63,894 bases of DNA from Tepidiphilus sp. J10 (GTDB lineage: Bacteria > Pseudomonadota > Gammaproteobacteria > Burkholderiales > Thiobacillaceae): NCBI GenBank assembly GCA_945897955.1, contig CAMDGQ010000012.1, positions 1 through 63,894 on the forward strand, in the 5' to 3' direction. A program made the position numbers and the translations under genes. Shown here in pieces: positions 1 through 9,670 of this stretch (position 1 is the stretch's first letter; each line of letters opens with the position of its first letter). The notes below the pieces were generated by a model that did not search any database, was not told the origin of the DNA, and saw nothing but the letters and a program-made list of their open reading frames with translations.

Positions 1-1013
1 TCGAAACGTTTTTCCATGCGCTTGGCGAGCGGCCGGACCAGATCGGCATCGCAGCCGGGAATCAACTGGCCGCCGAGTTCGACCACGGTGACCTTGCTGC
101 CGAGCGCGTCGTACACCGTGCCCATTTCCAGGCCGATGATGCCGCCGCCAATAACCAGCATGCGTTGCGGAATGTCGGCCAGCGCCAGTGCGCCGGTGCT
201 GTCCATCACGCGCGGATCGTCAGGCTGGAACGGCAGTTTGATGACCTGCGAACCGGCGGCAATGATGGCGTTGTCGAAGCCAATGTTTTTGACTGCGCCA
301 TCGGCGCCGGTGACTTGCAGACTGTTGGGGCCGCTGAACCGGGCGACGCCATGCACCACGGTGATCTTGCGCTGTTTGGCCAGTTGGCTGAGGCCGCCGG
401 TCAGTTTGGCGACCACGTCCTTGGCTTTCCAGTTACGCAGCTTGTCCAGATCGATATTGGGTTTGCCGAAACTCAGGCCGTGGGCGGCGCTTTCTTCCGC
501 TTCGGTGATCAGTTTGGCGGTGTGCAGCAGGGCTTTGGACGGGATGCAGCCGACGTTCAAACATACGCCGCCGAGGTCGGGGTAACGCTCGACCAGCACG
601 ACTTGCAGGCCGAGGTCGGCGGCGCGAAAGGCGGCGGTATAGCCGCCAGGGCCGGCGCCGAGGACGACAACCTGGGCGTGCAGATCGCTAGGGGTAGCGG
701 GAGATGGGGCATGGTTGATGGATGAAGGAACAACGGGGGCTGCCCCCATTTCCCTTTCCCCATGACTCGTCTCCGCTGACGCCAGCAGCAGGATCGGCGT
801 GCCTTCCGACACCTTGTCGCCGACCTTGACCAGCAGTTTTTCGACCACGCCGGCTTGCGGGCAGGGAATGTCCATCGCCGACTTGTCCGATTCGACGGTG
901 ATCAGCGCGGCATCCTTCGCCAGCGTGTCGCCGACCTTGACCAGGATTTCGATAACGGCGACGTCCTTGAAACCGCCGATATCGGGGACTTTGATTTCAG
1001 TGCTTTGGCTCAT
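1..1013 (-). CDS. lpdA: Dihydrolipoyl dehydrogenase (E3) with N-terminal lipoyl domain, partial
   Basis: E3 flavoenzyme that reoxidises the dihydrolipoyl group of pyruvate dehydrogenase with FAD and NAD+. The frame opens at the ATG at 1013 and stays open to the left edge (about 337 codons seen; the C-terminus is missing). Residues 1-80 form a lipoyl domain with the lipoylation site ESDKSAMD. An Ala/Pro-rich linker follows, then the FAD Rossmann motif VVLGAGPGGYTAAFRAA and the redox-active disulfide motif GGVCLNVGCIPSKALLH, and a second nucleotide-binding glycine motif. A lipoyl-E3 fusion is known from Neisseria P64k. It is the third gene of aceE-aceF-lpdA and lies 79 nt after aceF, with a palindrome between them. 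Confidence 0.95.
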   Translation of the reverse strand, partial: MSQSTEIKVPDIGGFKDVAVIEILVKVGDTLAKDAALITVESDKSAMDIPCPQAGVVEKLLVKVGDKVSEGTPILLLASAETSHGEREMGAAPVVPSSINHAPSPATPSDLHAQVVVLGAGPGGYTAAFRAADLGLQVVLVERYPDLGGVCLNVGCIPSKALLHTAKLITEAEESAAHGLSFGKPNIDLDKLRNWKAKDVVAKLTGGLSQLAKQRKITVVHGVARFSGPNSLQVTGADGAVKNIGFDNAIIAAGSQVIKLPFQPDDPRVMDSTGALALADIPQRMLVIGGGIIGLEMGTVYDALGSKVTVVELGGQLIPGCDADLVRPLAKRMEKRF

Positions 1014-1033
1014 GGTTCGATCTCGAAGATTCC

Positions 1034-1086
1034 GTAGGGTGCGCCATGCGCACCAGCAGTGGATCGGTGCGCATGGCGCACCCTAC
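1034..1086. repeat. REP-like palindromic element between aceF and lpdA
   Basis: Two perfect 21-nt inverted arms (1034-1054 and 1066-1086) flank an 11-nt loop. The arms begin GTAGGGTGCGCC and end GCGCACCCTAC. The core resembles dispersed GC-rich REP palindromes found in many proteobacterial genomes. Here it lies in the aceF-lpdA intercistronic gap, where the transcript would fold into a very stable hairpin. There is no U-tract, so it is more likely an mRNA-stabilising or insertion-derived element than a terminator. Confidence 0.85.
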
Positions 1087-1092
1087 AAGGGG

Positions 1093-2409
1093 TTACAACA
1101 GCAACCGACGCACGTCCGACAGCATCAGCCGCAGATGGCTGGTGAAGCGGGCGCCGTCGGCGCCGTCGATGACTCGATGGTCGTAGGAAAGCGACAGCGG
1201 CAGCATCAAACGCGGTTCGAAGCTCTTGCTTGCCTTGTTCCACACCGGCTTCCAGTCGGCGCGAGAGAGGCCGAGGATGGCGACTTCCGGGCAGTTGATG
1301 ATCGGCGTGAACATGGTGCCGCCGATGCCGCCGAGGCTGGAGATGGTGAAACAGCCGCCCTGCATGGCATCGACCTTGAGCTTGCGTTCGCGCGCCAGTT
1401 CGGACATTTCGGCCAGTTCCTTGGCAATGTCCATGACATCCTTTTTATTGACATCGCGGACCACCGGTACCACCAGGCCATCCGGCGTATCGCAGGCAAA
1501 GCCGACATGGAAGTACTTCTTCAGGAGCAGGTTTTCTCCGTCGGCGGAAAGCGATGCGTTGAAGGTCGGGTAGGTACGCAGGGCGTTGACCACCGCTTTC
1601 ATCAGGAAAGCCAGCAGCGTCAGCTTGACGCCGCGCTTGGCGGCTTCGTCGAGCATGGATTTGCGGAAGTCTTCCAGGTCGGTGATGTCGGCTTCGTCGA
1701 ACTGCGTGACGTGCGGCGCGCTGACCCAGTTGCGGTGCAGGTTGGCGCCGGAAAGCTTCTTGATGCGCGGCAGCGCCTGCCGTTCGACTTCACCGAATTT
1801 GGCAAAGTCGATGATTGGAGCCGGCGGGAAGCCAAGGCCGATGGCTTCGCCGGTGGGCTTGGCCAGTTCCGCCTTGATCCAGTTCTGCACGTCTTCCTTG
1901 AGGATGCGGCCGCGCGGGCCGCTGCCCTTGATCTGGCCGAGGTTTGCGCCCAGTTCGCGCGCGAATCGGCGCACCGACGGGCTGGCGTGCGCCGGTTTGC
2001 CACTGGCAAATTCCGCGTGCGCGGCAACCGGGTCAGGCCGGTGTTTGGGCGGGATGTGGGCCGGCACTTCCGGCGCCGGATGACTGGGCGGCGGCACGGC
2101 GGCAACACTGCTTGCTTCCGGCGGCGTGAATGATTTGACCACCGGGGCGTTGCTGCTTGCCGTTGCTTCACCCGTAGTGTCCAGCAGCAGGACCAGTGAA
2201 CCGGCGGATATCTTGTCGCCGACCTTGATTTTGAGTTCCTTGACGATGCCGCCGAACGGCGCGGGAATATCCATCGCAGCCTTGTCGGATTCCACCGTCA
2301 TCAATGAATCGTCGGTTTTCAGGCTGTCGCCGACATTGACCATGATTTCAATGACTTCGACATCCTTGAAACTGCCGATATCGGGGACGAGAACTTCCTT
2401 GATGCTCAT
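1093..2409 (-). CDS. aceF: Dihydrolipoyllysine acetyltransferase (pyruvate dehydrogenase E2)
   Basis: E2 core of pyruvate dehydrogenase; it transfers acetyl groups from lipoyl-lysine to CoA. The 438-residue protein has one N-terminal lipoyl domain (about residues 1-78, site ESDKAAMD), a Pro/Ala linker, a peripheral subunit-binding domain (about 125-165, SPSVRRFARELG) and a C-terminal catalytic domain with the active-site motif DHRVIDGADGARF. I chose the ATG at 2409, preceded by AAGGAG, because the lipoyl domain starts there; the frame extends upstream without homology. It begins 16 nt after the aceE stop, so it is co-transcribed. Only one lipoyl domain is present, while E. coli AceF has three. 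Confidence 0.97.
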   Translation of the reverse strand: MSIKEVLVPDIGSFKDVEVIEIMVNVGDSLKTDDSLMTVESDKAAMDIPAPFGGIVKELKIKVGDKISAGSLVLLLDTTGEATASSNAPVVKSFTPPEASSVAAVPPPSHPAPEVPAHIPPKHRPDPVAAHAEFASGKPAHASPSVRRFARELGANLGQIKGSGPRGRILKEDVQNWIKAELAKPTGEAIGLGFPPAPIIDFAKFGEVERQALPRIKKLSGANLHRNWVSAPHVTQFDEADITDLEDFRKSMLDEAAKRGVKLTLLAFLMKAVVNALRTYPTFNASLSADGENLLLKKYFHVGFACDTPDGLVVPVVRDVNKKDVMDIAKELAEMSELARERKLKVDAMQGGCFTISSLGGIGGTMFTPIINCPEVAILGLSRADWKPVWNKASKSFEPRLMLPLSLSYDHRVIDGADGARFTSHLRLMLSDVRRLLL

Positions 2410-2425
2410 GTCTTCGTCTCCTTGA

Positions 2426-5098
2426 TTACACGTTGACCGGGTTGGCCCGGTCGGCGTCGATACCGTATTTCCTGATCGCTTCCGCCGCCTGCGAGACCGG
2501 CAGCACACCATCGTCGGCAAGCGCCTTCAACGCGGCAAGCACGACGAAATGGCGATCCACTTCGAAGAACTTGCGCAGCGCCTCGCGCGAGTCGGAACGG
2601 CCGAAACCGTCGGTGCCCAGCGTCACGAAACGACGTTTCACATAAGGCCGAATCTGGTCCGGGAAGGCGCGCATGTAGTCGGTAGACGCGATGATCGGGC
2701 CTTCGCTGGCGTCCAGGCACTGTTCGACATAGCTGAGTTTCTGCTTGGCTTCCGGATGCAGCAGGTTCCAGCGATGCACGTCCTGCGCTTCACGGCGCAG
2801 TTCGTTGAAGCTGGTCGCGCTCCAGACATCGGCGGCCACGCCCCAGTCGGCTTCCAGCAGTTCGGCGGCGGCGATGACTTCGCGCAGGATGGTGCCGGAG
2901 CCCATCAGTTGCACGCGCGGTTTCTTGGCCTTGCCTTTGCCTTTGGCGCCTTCACTCAGCCGATACAAGCCTTTCAGGATGCCCTTCTCGGCACCCTTCG
3001 GCAGAGCCGGGTGGCTGTAGTTCTCGTTCATCACGGTCAGGTAATAAAACACGTCTTCCTGTTCCTGGAACATGCGGCGCATGCCGTCCTGCAGGATCAC
3101 CGCCAGTTCGTAATGGAAAGTCGGGTCGTAGGAAATGCAGTTCGGGATCATCGCGGCCTGCAGGTGGCTGTGGCCGTCCTCGTGTTGCAGGCCCTCGCCG
3201 TTCAGCGTCGTGCGGCCGGCAGTGCCGCCGAGCAGGAAGCCGCGCGCGCGCGCATCGCCGGCGGCCCAGGCGAGATCGCCGATGCGCTGGAAGCCGAACA
3301 TCGAGTAGTAGATGTAGAACGGGATCATCTGCACGTTGTTGGTGCTGTACGACGTTGCGGCGGCGAGCCAGGACGAGAACGCACCGGCTTCGTTGATGCC
3401 TTCCTCCAGAATCTGGCCGCCCTTGTCCTCGCGGTAGTACATGACCTGGTCGGAATCGACCGGCTCGTACAACTGGCCGACCGAGGAGTAGATGCCGACG
3501 GTGCGGAACAGGCCTTCCATGCCGAAGGTACGCGCTTCGTCCGGAATGATCGGCACGATGTGGCGGCCCAGCGTCTTGTCGCGCAACAGCGTGGTGAGCA
3601 GGCGCACAAACGCCATGGTGGTGGAGATTTCACGCTCGCCGGTGGCCTCCAGCATGGCCTGGAAAGTGGACAGCGGCGGCGCATCGAGCGGCGCAGCCTT
3701 GCGCTGGCGGGACGGTACATAACCGCCCAGCGCAGCGCGGCGGGCTTGCAGATATTTCATCTCCGGGCTGTCCTGCGCCGGCCGATAGAACGGCAGATGT
3801 TCCAGATCGGCGTCGGAAATCGGGATATCGAAGCGGTCGCGGAAGGCACGCAGCGACTCCATGTCCAGTTTCTTCTGCTGGTGCGTCGGGTTCTGCGCCT
3901 CGCCGGACGCGCCCATGCCATAACCCTTGACCGTCTTGGCCAGAATCACGGTGGGCTGGCCGGTGTGCTTGACCGCCGCCGCGTAGGCCGCGTAAACCTT
4001 GTGCGGATCGTGTCCGCCCCGGTTAAGGCGCCAGATATCCGTGTCCGACATGGCAGCAACCATGTCCTTCAGTTCCGGATACTTGCCAAAGAAGGCTTCA
4101 CGCGTGTACGCGCCACCCTTGGCCTTGAAATTCTGGTATTCACCATCGACACACTCTTCCATGCGCTGGCGCAGGATGCCCTTGCTGTCCATCGCCAGCA
4201 GCGGATCCCAGTACGAGCCCCAGATCACCTTCAGCACGTTCCAGCCGGCGCCGCGAAAAGCGGCTTCCAGTTCCTGAATGATTTTGCCGTTGCCGCGCAC
4301 CGGACCATCGAGGCGTTGCAGGTTGCAGTTGACGACGAAGATCAGGTTGTCGAGTTTTTCCCGCGAGGCCAGCGTGATCGCGCCCAGGGTTTCCGGCTCG
4401 TCGGTCTCGCCGTCGCCGAGGAAGGCCCAGACATGGCGCTCGGAGGTATCGGCGATGCCGCGGTCGTGCAGATAACGCAGGAAGCGCGCCTGGTAGATCG
4501 CGGTGATCGGGCCGAGGCCCATCGACACGGTCGGGAACTGCCAGAAGTCCGGCATCAGCCAGGGATGCGGGTAGGACGGAATGCCCTCGCCGGTGGTTTC
4601 CTGGCGGAAGTTGCCGAATTGATCTTCACTGATGCGGCCCTCGATGAAGGCGCGGGCGTAGATGCCGGGCGAGGCATGGCCCTGGAAATAGATCAGGTCG
4701 CCGCCATGTTCCGGCGTCTGCGCGCGGAAGAAATGGTTGAAGCCGACGTCGTACAGTGTGGCCGAGGACTGGAAGCTGGCGATATGGCCGCCGACGCCGG
4801 GGGCCTTTTCGTTGGCGCGCATCACGCAGGCCACCGCGTTCCAGCGGATCAGGTTCTTGATCCGGCGTTCCATCGCAGTGTCACCCGGATGCTTTTCCTG
4901 TTTATGCACCGGGATGGTGTTCACATAGGCGGTGGTCGCGTTGTAGGGCAGGTAGGCGCCGGAGCGGCGCGCCTTGTCGATCAGTTTTTCGAGCAGGTAA
5001 TGGGCGCGTTCAACGCCTTCTTCTTCGATCACGGCGGCAAGGGCGTCAAGCCACTCGCGTGTTTCCTGAGGGTCTTGGTCAGGCAGGGAATTCGGCAT
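2426..5098 (-). CDS. aceE: Pyruvate dehydrogenase E1 component, homodimeric type
   Basis: Thiamine-diphosphate enzyme that decarboxylates pyruvate and acetylates E2 lipoyl groups. At 890 residues it has the usual length of the single-chain gammaproteobacterial and betaproteobacterial E1. The ThDP-binding motif (GDGETDEPETLG, about residues 230-241, with NCNLQRLDGPVRGN downstream) is intact, as are RWNAVACVMRAN near the N-terminus and the transketolase-like pyrimidine domain (GGTAGRTTLNGEGLQHEDGH). It is the first gene of the minus-strand aceE-aceF-lpdA operon. The promoter should lie in 5099-5282, shared with the divergent aminopeptidase gene. No regulator gene is adjacent. Confidence 0.98.
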   Translation of the reverse strand: MPNSLPDQDPQETREWLDALAAVIEEEGVERAHYLLEKLIDKARRSGAYLPYNATTAYVNTIPVHKQEKHPGDTAMERRIKNLIRWNAVACVMRANEKAPGVGGHIASFQSSATLYDVGFNHFFRAQTPEHGGDLIYFQGHASPGIYARAFIEGRISEDQFGNFRQETTGEGIPSYPHPWLMPDFWQFPTVSMGLGPITAIYQARFLRYLHDRGIADTSERHVWAFLGDGETDEPETLGAITLASREKLDNLIFVVNCNLQRLDGPVRGNGKIIQELEAAFRGAGWNVLKVIWGSYWDPLLAMDSKGILRQRMEECVDGEYQNFKAKGGAYTREAFFGKYPELKDMVAAMSDTDIWRLNRGGHDPHKVYAAYAAAVKHTGQPTVILAKTVKGYGMGASGEAQNPTHQQKKLDMESLRAFRDRFDIPISDADLEHLPFYRPAQDSPEMKYLQARRAALGGYVPSRQRKAAPLDAPPLSTFQAMLEATGEREISTTMAFVRLLTTLLRDKTLGRHIVPIIPDEARTFGMEGLFRTVGIYSSVGQLYEPVDSDQVMYYREDKGGQILEEGINEAGAFSSWLAAATSYSTNNVQMIPFYIYYSMFGFQRIGDLAWAAGDARARGFLLGGTAGRTTLNGEGLQHEDGHSHLQAAMIPNCISYDPTFHYELAVILQDGMRRMFQEQEDVFYYLTVMNENYSHPALPKGAEKGILKGLYRLSEGAKGKGKAKKPRVQLMGSGTILREVIAAAELLEADWGVAADVWSATSFNELRREAQDVHRWNLLHPEAKQKLSYVEQCLDASEGPIIASTDYMRAFPDQIRPYVKRRFVTLGTDGFGRSDSREALRKFFEVDRHFVVLAALKALADDGVLPVSQAAEAIRKYGIDADRANPVNV

Positions 5099-5282
5099 GA
5101 AAAGGATGCTCCGAAAGGGGCCGGCATGGCTGCAACTGGTTTCTGACCAGCATCGCCTACCGGCTATGCATAAGTTTTTTCGAGGACAATCGGCTTACGA
5201 AAGCCGCCCGATTATCGAGTCATGGCTATCCAGGGTCAATTTCAATGACCAGTATTGGTTTTATTAATATCAAGGAAGACTA
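5099..5282. promoter_or_regulatory. Divergent intergenic region between aceE and the M17 peptidase gene
   Basis: This 184-nt gap separates divergent genes and must hold both promoters. It is more AT-rich than the flanks and includes a short inverted repeat at about 5191-5206 (CGGCTT, 4-nt loop, AAGCCG) that could be an operator or a leader hairpin. I could not assign -35/-10 boxes with confidence. Confidence 0.4.
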
Positions 5283-6758
5283 ATGAAGAATAATTCCGCG
5301 CAACCTCACGCACTGGCGAGCCTGGTTCAGCACCCGGCGACGCTGAGCGAACGGCCGAAGAAAATGCGCCATCTGCTGCTGATCCTGCCCGCCGGGTCGG
5401 ACTGGTATTCCGCACCGGAACATGCCGGCGTCGAGGCCGCGCTGAAGCGGCGCGACAAGAAGACGGAAGAGCTCGGCAAGCAGGCGCTGACGCTGGAATT
5501 GCCGGGAGGCTGTGTGTCGGTCTGGCTGCGGCTGGATGCCGACAAACCGGTGTTCGACTGGCATACCCGCCTGCGCCAGGCGCTGAAGCCCCTGTTCGAC
5601 GAACAGGCGACGGATATCGACATCGCCGTGTTCGGCGACGAGGCCTTCCGGGCCCGCGCGGCGGCGGCGGCGGCCTATGTCGCCTGGATCAACGGCGCGC
5701 CATTGCCGAGCTGGAAGAGTGGCAAAGCGCCGCTAGCCTGCAAGCGCATCGCGCTGCACGGCGTCTCCGGCCTGTCGCTGGCGCGCGAGCAGGCGCTGGC
5801 CGAGGGTAATCTGCTGTGCCGGACATTGACGGTACTGCCGCCCAATCTGCTCAAGCCGGCCAGTTACCGGGAGCGCATCCGCGATCTCGCCAAGGCGGCC
5901 GGCTGGCGGATCGACGAATACGACCACAAGCGCCTGAACAAGCTCAAGGCCGGCGCATTCCTGGCGGTGGCGCGCGGCAGCGAGCATGACGACGCCGCCA
6001 TCGTGCGGTTGACCTACAAGAGCGGCAATAAGGGCGCGAAAACCATCGCGCTGGTCGGCAAGGGCATCTGCTTCGACACCGGCGGCCACAACCTGAAGCC
6101 GGCGCGTTACATGAACAACATGCATGACGACATGAACGGCTCGGCGGTCGCGCTCGGCATCCTGACGGCGGCAACGCGGCTGAAACTGACGGTCAATCTC
6201 GATGTCTGGCTGGCCATCGCCGAAAACCACCTGTCGCCGCAGGCCTATACGCAGAACGAAGTAGTCACCGCGCTGAACGGCACGACGATCGAAATCGTTC
6301 ATACCGACGCCGAGGGCCGCATGGTGCTGGCCGATACGCTGACACTGGCGGCGCGCGAAAAACCGGCCGCGATCATCGACTTCGCCACCCTCACCGGCAG
6401 CATGGTGATGGCGCTGGGGGAGCGCATGGGTGGCGTCATCAGCAACCGCGACGACCTCGCCGCACAGGCCGTCGCGGCCGGCCAGGCCAGCGGCGACCGC
6501 GTGGTCGCGTTCCCGATGCCGGAAGACTACGACGAAGCGCTCGATTCGACCGTCGCCGACGTCAAGCAATGCACCCTCGACGGCGAGGCCGACCACATCC
6601 TGGCGGCGCGCTTCCTGCAACGCTTCGTCGCCGACACCCCCTGGCTGCACGTCGATCTCTCCGCCTGCCGCTGCAAGGGCGGCCTGGGCGCGGCGGCGAC
6701 CGACATCAATGGCTTTGGGGTGGGGTTGGGGCTGGGAATGTTGGAGAAAACGGGCTGA
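5283..6758 (+). CDS. Leucyl aminopeptidase family protein (peptidase M17)
   Basis: Cytosolic dinuclear-metal aminopeptidase of the M17/PepA family, releasing N-terminal residues from peptides. The 491-residue chain has a variable N-terminal domain and a conserved C-terminal catalytic domain from about residue 200. The metal-binding block VGKGICFDTGGHNLKP and the signature HTDAEGRMVLADTL (family consensus NTDAEGRL) are intact, as is DFATLTGSMVMALG. It stands alone, divergent from aceE and 84 nt before aroC. The Asn-to-His change in the NTDAEGR signature suggests a paralogue rather than the canonical PepA, so I give no symbol. Confidence 0.88.
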   Translation: MKNNSAQPHALASLVQHPATLSERPKKMRHLLLILPAGSDWYSAPEHAGVEAALKRRDKKTEELGKQALTLELPGGCVSVWLRLDADKPVFDWHTRLRQALKPLFDEQATDIDIAVFGDEAFRARAAAAAAYVAWINGAPLPSWKSGKAPLACKRIALHGVSGLSLAREQALAEGNLLCRTLTVLPPNLLKPASYRERIRDLAKAAGWRIDEYDHKRLNKLKAGAFLAVARGSEHDDAAIVRLTYKSGNKGAKTIALVGKGICFDTGGHNLKPARYMNNMHDDMNGSAVALGILTAATRLKLTVNLDVWLAIAENHLSPQAYTQNEVVTALNGTTIEIVHTDAEGRMVLADTLTLAAREKPAAIIDFATLTGSMVMALGERMGGVISNRDDLAAQAVAAGQASGDRVVAFPMPEDYDEALDSTVADVKQCTLDGEADHILAARFLQRFVADTPWLHVDLSACRCKGGLGAAATDINGFGVGLGLGMLEKTG

Positions 6759-6842
6759 ACTTCATCCAACGGACACGGGTTGTGGCTCGCTTGCGCATGG
6801 CCTGTGTTATTTTCGACCTATTGATAAGAAGTGAGCTGTGGC

Positions 6843-7943
6843 ATGTCGGGTAATTCTCTGGGTTTGGTCTTTTCGGTAACTTCCTTCGGTGAATCGCATG
6901 GGCCAGGCATCGGTTGCATCGTCGATGGTTGCCCGCCCGGCATGGCGCTTTGCGCGGCCGATATCCAGCTCGATCTGGATCGGCGCAAACCGGGCACTTC
7001 GCGCCATGTCACGCAGCGGCGCGAGTCGGATACGGTGGAAATTCTGTCCGGCGTGTTCGACGGCAAGACCACCGGCACACCGATTGCGCTGTTGATCCGC
7101 AACGAGGATCAGCGCAGCAAGGATTACGGCAACATCGCCGCGACCTTCCGGCCCGGCCATGCCGATTACACCTACAACCAGAAGTACGGTTTCCGCGACT
7201 ATCGCGGCGGCGGCCGTTCGTCGGCACGCGAGACGGCGGTGCGGGTGGCGGCCGGCGCGATCGCGAAAAAATGGCTGTTCGAGAAATACGGCACCGTGAT
7301 ACGAGGTTATCTGGCCCAGCTTGGCCCCATCCCGGTGCCGTTCAATAACTGGGAAAGCGTGCATGCCAATCCGTTCTTTGCGCCGGATCAGGATGCCGTG
7401 GCCGGGCTGGAGGAATACATGGATGCGTTGCGCAAGTCCGGCGATTCGGTCGGCGCGCGCATCAATGTGGTCGCCGAGAATGTGCCGATCGGCCTGGGCG
7501 AGCCGGTGTACGACCGCCTTGATGCCGATCTGGCGCATGCGCTGATGAGCATCAACGCGGTGAAGGGCGTCGAGATCGGCGACGGATTCGCCGTCGTGGC
7601 ACAGAAGGGCACCGAACACCGCGACGAAATGTTCCCTGCGGGATTTGCTTCCAATCATGCCGGCGGCATTCTGGGCGGCATATCCACCGGTCAGGACATC
7701 ATCGCGTCCATCGCCATCAAACCCACCTCCAGTCTGCGTCTGCCCGGCCGCTCGATCAATGTGGATGGCGAGCCGGTGGAAGTGGTCACCGAGGGCCGCC
7801 ACGACCCCTGCGTCGGTATCCGCGCGACGCCGATCGCCGAGGCGATGCTGGCCATCGTGCTGATGGACCACGCCTTGCGCCAGCGCGCGCAGAACGCTGA
7901 TGTGGTGCGCGCGACGCCGGTCATTCCCGGCAGGATTGTTTGA
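6843..7943 (+). CDS. aroC: Chorismate synthase
   Basis: Last enzyme of the shikimate pathway; it converts EPSP to chorismate using reduced FMN. The 366-residue protein has the family signatures [18 protein letters not shown] near the N-terminus, [29 protein letters not shown] in the middle, and [10 protein letters not shown] start at the ATG at 6843 ([10 protein letters not shown]), which matches the family N-terminus; an in-frame GTG 12 nt upstream is possible. It supplies chorismate to the trp genes further right in the window. Confidence 0.97.
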   Translation: MSGNSLGLVFSVTSFGESHGPGIGCIVDGCPPGMALCAADIQLDLDRRKPGTSRHVTQRRESDTVEILSGVFDGKTTGTPIALLIRNEDQRSKDYGNIAATFRPGHADYTYNQKYGFRDYRGGGRSSARETAVRVAAGAIAKKWLFEKYGTVIRGYLAQLGPIPVPFNNWESVHANPFFAPDQDAVAGLEEYMDALRKSGDSVGARINVVAENVPIGLGEPVYDRLDADLAHALMSINAVKGVEIGDGFAVVAQKGTEHRDEMFPAGFASNHAGGILGGISTGQDIIASIAIKPTSSLRLPGRSINVDGEPVEVVTEGRHDPCVGIRATPIAEAMLAIVLMDHALRQRAQNADVVRATPVIPGRIV

Positions 7944-7982
7944 CCGAATCAATGAATTTTTCACCCCACTCAGGAGCAATCC

Positions 7983-8228
7983 ATGATTGAAAGCCACGAC
8001 CTTTATCACGAGTTTCCCGAGCATCAGGCAACCATTCGCGCGCTGATGCTGAGCAACGACGATTTCGCCAAGATGATGCGTGAATATACCGAGGTCGATC
8101 TCAAGGTGGCGCGCATCGAGCAACGTCTCGACCCCGCTTCCGACCTTTATGCCGAAGAATTGAAGCAGTTGCGCGTGCGTCTCAAGGACCGCCTCTACAA
8201 GATGCTGGTTACTTCCGGCAACAGCTGA
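7983..8228 (+). CDS. YdcH-like small protein (DUF465)
   Basis: An 81-residue, mostly helical protein of the DUF465/YdcH family, seen in the family-like pattern HDLYHEFPEHQATIRALMLSNDDFAKM followed by a charged helix ending LKQLRVRLKDRLYKML. The family has no well-established function. AGGAGC precedes the ATG at good spacing. It lies 39 nt after aroC and is followed by a strong terminator, so it closes that transcript. Confidence 0.85.
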   Translation: MIESHDLYHEFPEHQATIRALMLSNDDFAKMMREYTEVDLKVARIEQRLDPASDLYAEELKQLRVRLKDRLYKMLVTSGNS

Positions 8229-8248
8229 CGCCTGCGTCGCGCTCGCAT

Positions 8249-8282
8249 CGGCCCGACGTTTCCACGCCGGGCCGTTTTTTTT
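8249..8282 (+). terminator. Rho-independent terminator after the ydcH-like gene
   Basis: A GC-rich inverted repeat (CGGCCCG ... CGGGCCG, about 12-nt loop) is followed directly by eight T residues. It ends the aroC-ydcH transcript just before the MFS gene. Confidence 0.88.
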
Positions 8283-8302
8283 CGCGACCTGCTTCCCGGC
8301 TC

Positions 8303-9469
8303 ATGACACCCTCCTCCACCGCCGCATCGGCTTTGCCGTATTGGCGCCTGTCCGGTTTCTATTTCTTCTATTTCGCCTTTGTCGGCGCGATGGCCCCGTT
8401 CTGGGGCCTGTATCTGCGCTCGCTGGAATTCAACGCATTCCAGATCGGCGTGCTGATGTCGCTGTTGCAGGTCATGCGCATCTTTGCGCCGAATATCTGG
8501 GGCCATATCGCCGACCATACCGGCAAGCGCGTCGCCATCGTGCAACTGGCGGCGCTGGTCTGCTTGATCGCTTTCGTCGGCGTGTTCTGGGCAACGTCGT
8601 TCTGGGCATTGTTCGCGGTGATGAGCCTGATCAGCTTCTTCTGGAGCGCATCGCTGCCGCTGGTGGAAGCCACCACGCTATCGCATCTGGGCAAGAGCAC
8701 CGACCGTTATGGCCGGATTCGGCTGTGGGGTTCGGTCGGTTTCATTCTGGTCGTGGTCGGGTTGGGCGCGGCGCTGGACCATGCCTCGATCAGGCTGGTG
8801 CCCTGGGTGGTGCTGGGCCTGCTGATCGGCATCGTGCTGACTTCACGCGTCATTCCTGAGGCGGAAATTGCGCGCCATGAACATGTCCATATTCCACTGC
8901 GCGACGTGCTGCGCCGGCCGGAGGTGGTCGCCCTGTTCGCCGCAGCCTTGCTGATGGCGGCCGCGCACGGACCGTACTACACCTTCTTCACGATTCATCT
9001 GGTCGAATCCGGCTACAGCAAATCGTTCGCCGGCTGGTTGTGGGCGCTGGGCGTGGTGTGCGAGATCGGCATTTTTCTGGTCATGCCGCGCGTGTTTCGT
9101 GCCGTCAGCGCCGAAACGGTACTGCTCGCCACGCTGGTCATCGCCGCCGCGCGTTTCATCCTGATCGGCTGGCAGGCCGACAATCTGCCGGTACTGCTGT
9201 TCGCCCAGTTGCTGCATGCCTTCACCTTCGGCGCCTATCACGCCGCCGCGCTGTCGCTGGTGCATCGCTATTTCACCGGCAAGAACCAGGCGCGCGGCCA
9301 GGCGCTGTACAACAGCCTCGCGTTCGGCATCGGCGGCACCATCGGCAGCCTGTATTCCGGCGCGGCCTGGGATAGCCTCGGCGCCGGCATGACCTTCAGC
9401 ATCGCCTCGGTTTGCGCCCTGCTCGCAGCGCTGGTTTTTGCCGCCAACGGACGCCAGGCAAACCGGTAA
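8303..9469 (+). CDS. MFS transporter, HcaT/MFS_1-like
   Basis: Inner-membrane major facilitator transporter, 388 residues with about 12 hydrophobic segments. It opens YWRLSGFYFFYFAFVGAMAPFWGLYL, and the cytoplasmic loop between helices 2 and 3 reads HIADHTGKRVAIVQ, the usual MFS GxxxDRxGRR position in degenerate form. The glycine-rich RLWGSVGFILVVVGLG is characteristic of the 3-phenylpropionate/nucleoside-type (HcaT-like) branch. The substrate cannot be told from sequence. The ATG at 8303 follows the upstream terminator by about 20 nt, so it probably has its own promoter or relies on read-through. Confidence 0.85.
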   Translation: MTPSSTAASALPYWRLSGFYFFYFAFVGAMAPFWGLYLRSLEFNAFQIGVLMSLLQVMRIFAPNIWGHIADHTGKRVAIVQLAALVCLIAFVGVFWATSFWALFAVMSLISFFWSASLPLVEATTLSHLGKSTDRYGRIRLWGSVGFILVVVGLGAALDHASIRLVPWVVLGLLIGIVLTSRVIPEAEIARHEHVHIPLRDVLRRPEVVALFAAALLMAAAHGPYYTFFTIHLVESGYSKSFAGWLWALGVVCEIGIFLVMPRVFRAVSAETVLLATLVIAAARFILIGWQADNLPVLLFAQLLHAFTFGAYHAAALSLVHRYFTGKNQARGQALYNSLAFGIGGTIGSLYSGAAWDSLGAGMTFSIASVCALLAALVFAANGRQANR

Positions 9470-9654
9470 GAAAATCGAAAGACCAAACACGTACGAACAG
9501 GGTGATCGCGCAGCAAGCCGGCATTCCTGCCGAGTTTAGGTCGGCGTGCAGCAAATACCCTCGAAACGGCATGGATGTCGAAATTTTTTACACCTATTTG
9601 CCATCCTTCCTTGTGTGTTTTGCCATGACATTGATTATTAAGTGGATATTAATC

Positions 9655-9670
9655 TGGCAAGGTAAATGCT
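9655..9670 (+). promoter_or_regulatory. Putative sigma-54 (RpoN) promoter for the PEP-CTERM gene
   Basis: The sequence TGGCAAGGTAAATGCT has GG at 9656-9657 and GC at 9668-9669 separated by exactly 10 nt, the obligatory -24/-12 geometry (consensus TGGCAC-N5-TTGC). The predicted start near 9681 gives a leader of about 44 nt to the ATG at 9725. PEP-CTERM/exosortase systems are known to be linked with the PrsK/PrsR pair and sigma-54. Confidence 0.65.

Noticed and set aside
2549-5146. 865-codon plus-strand open frame opposite aceE
   Set aside because: It mirrors aceE in high-GC sequence; aceE has all E1 motifs and the plus frame has no recognisable domain.
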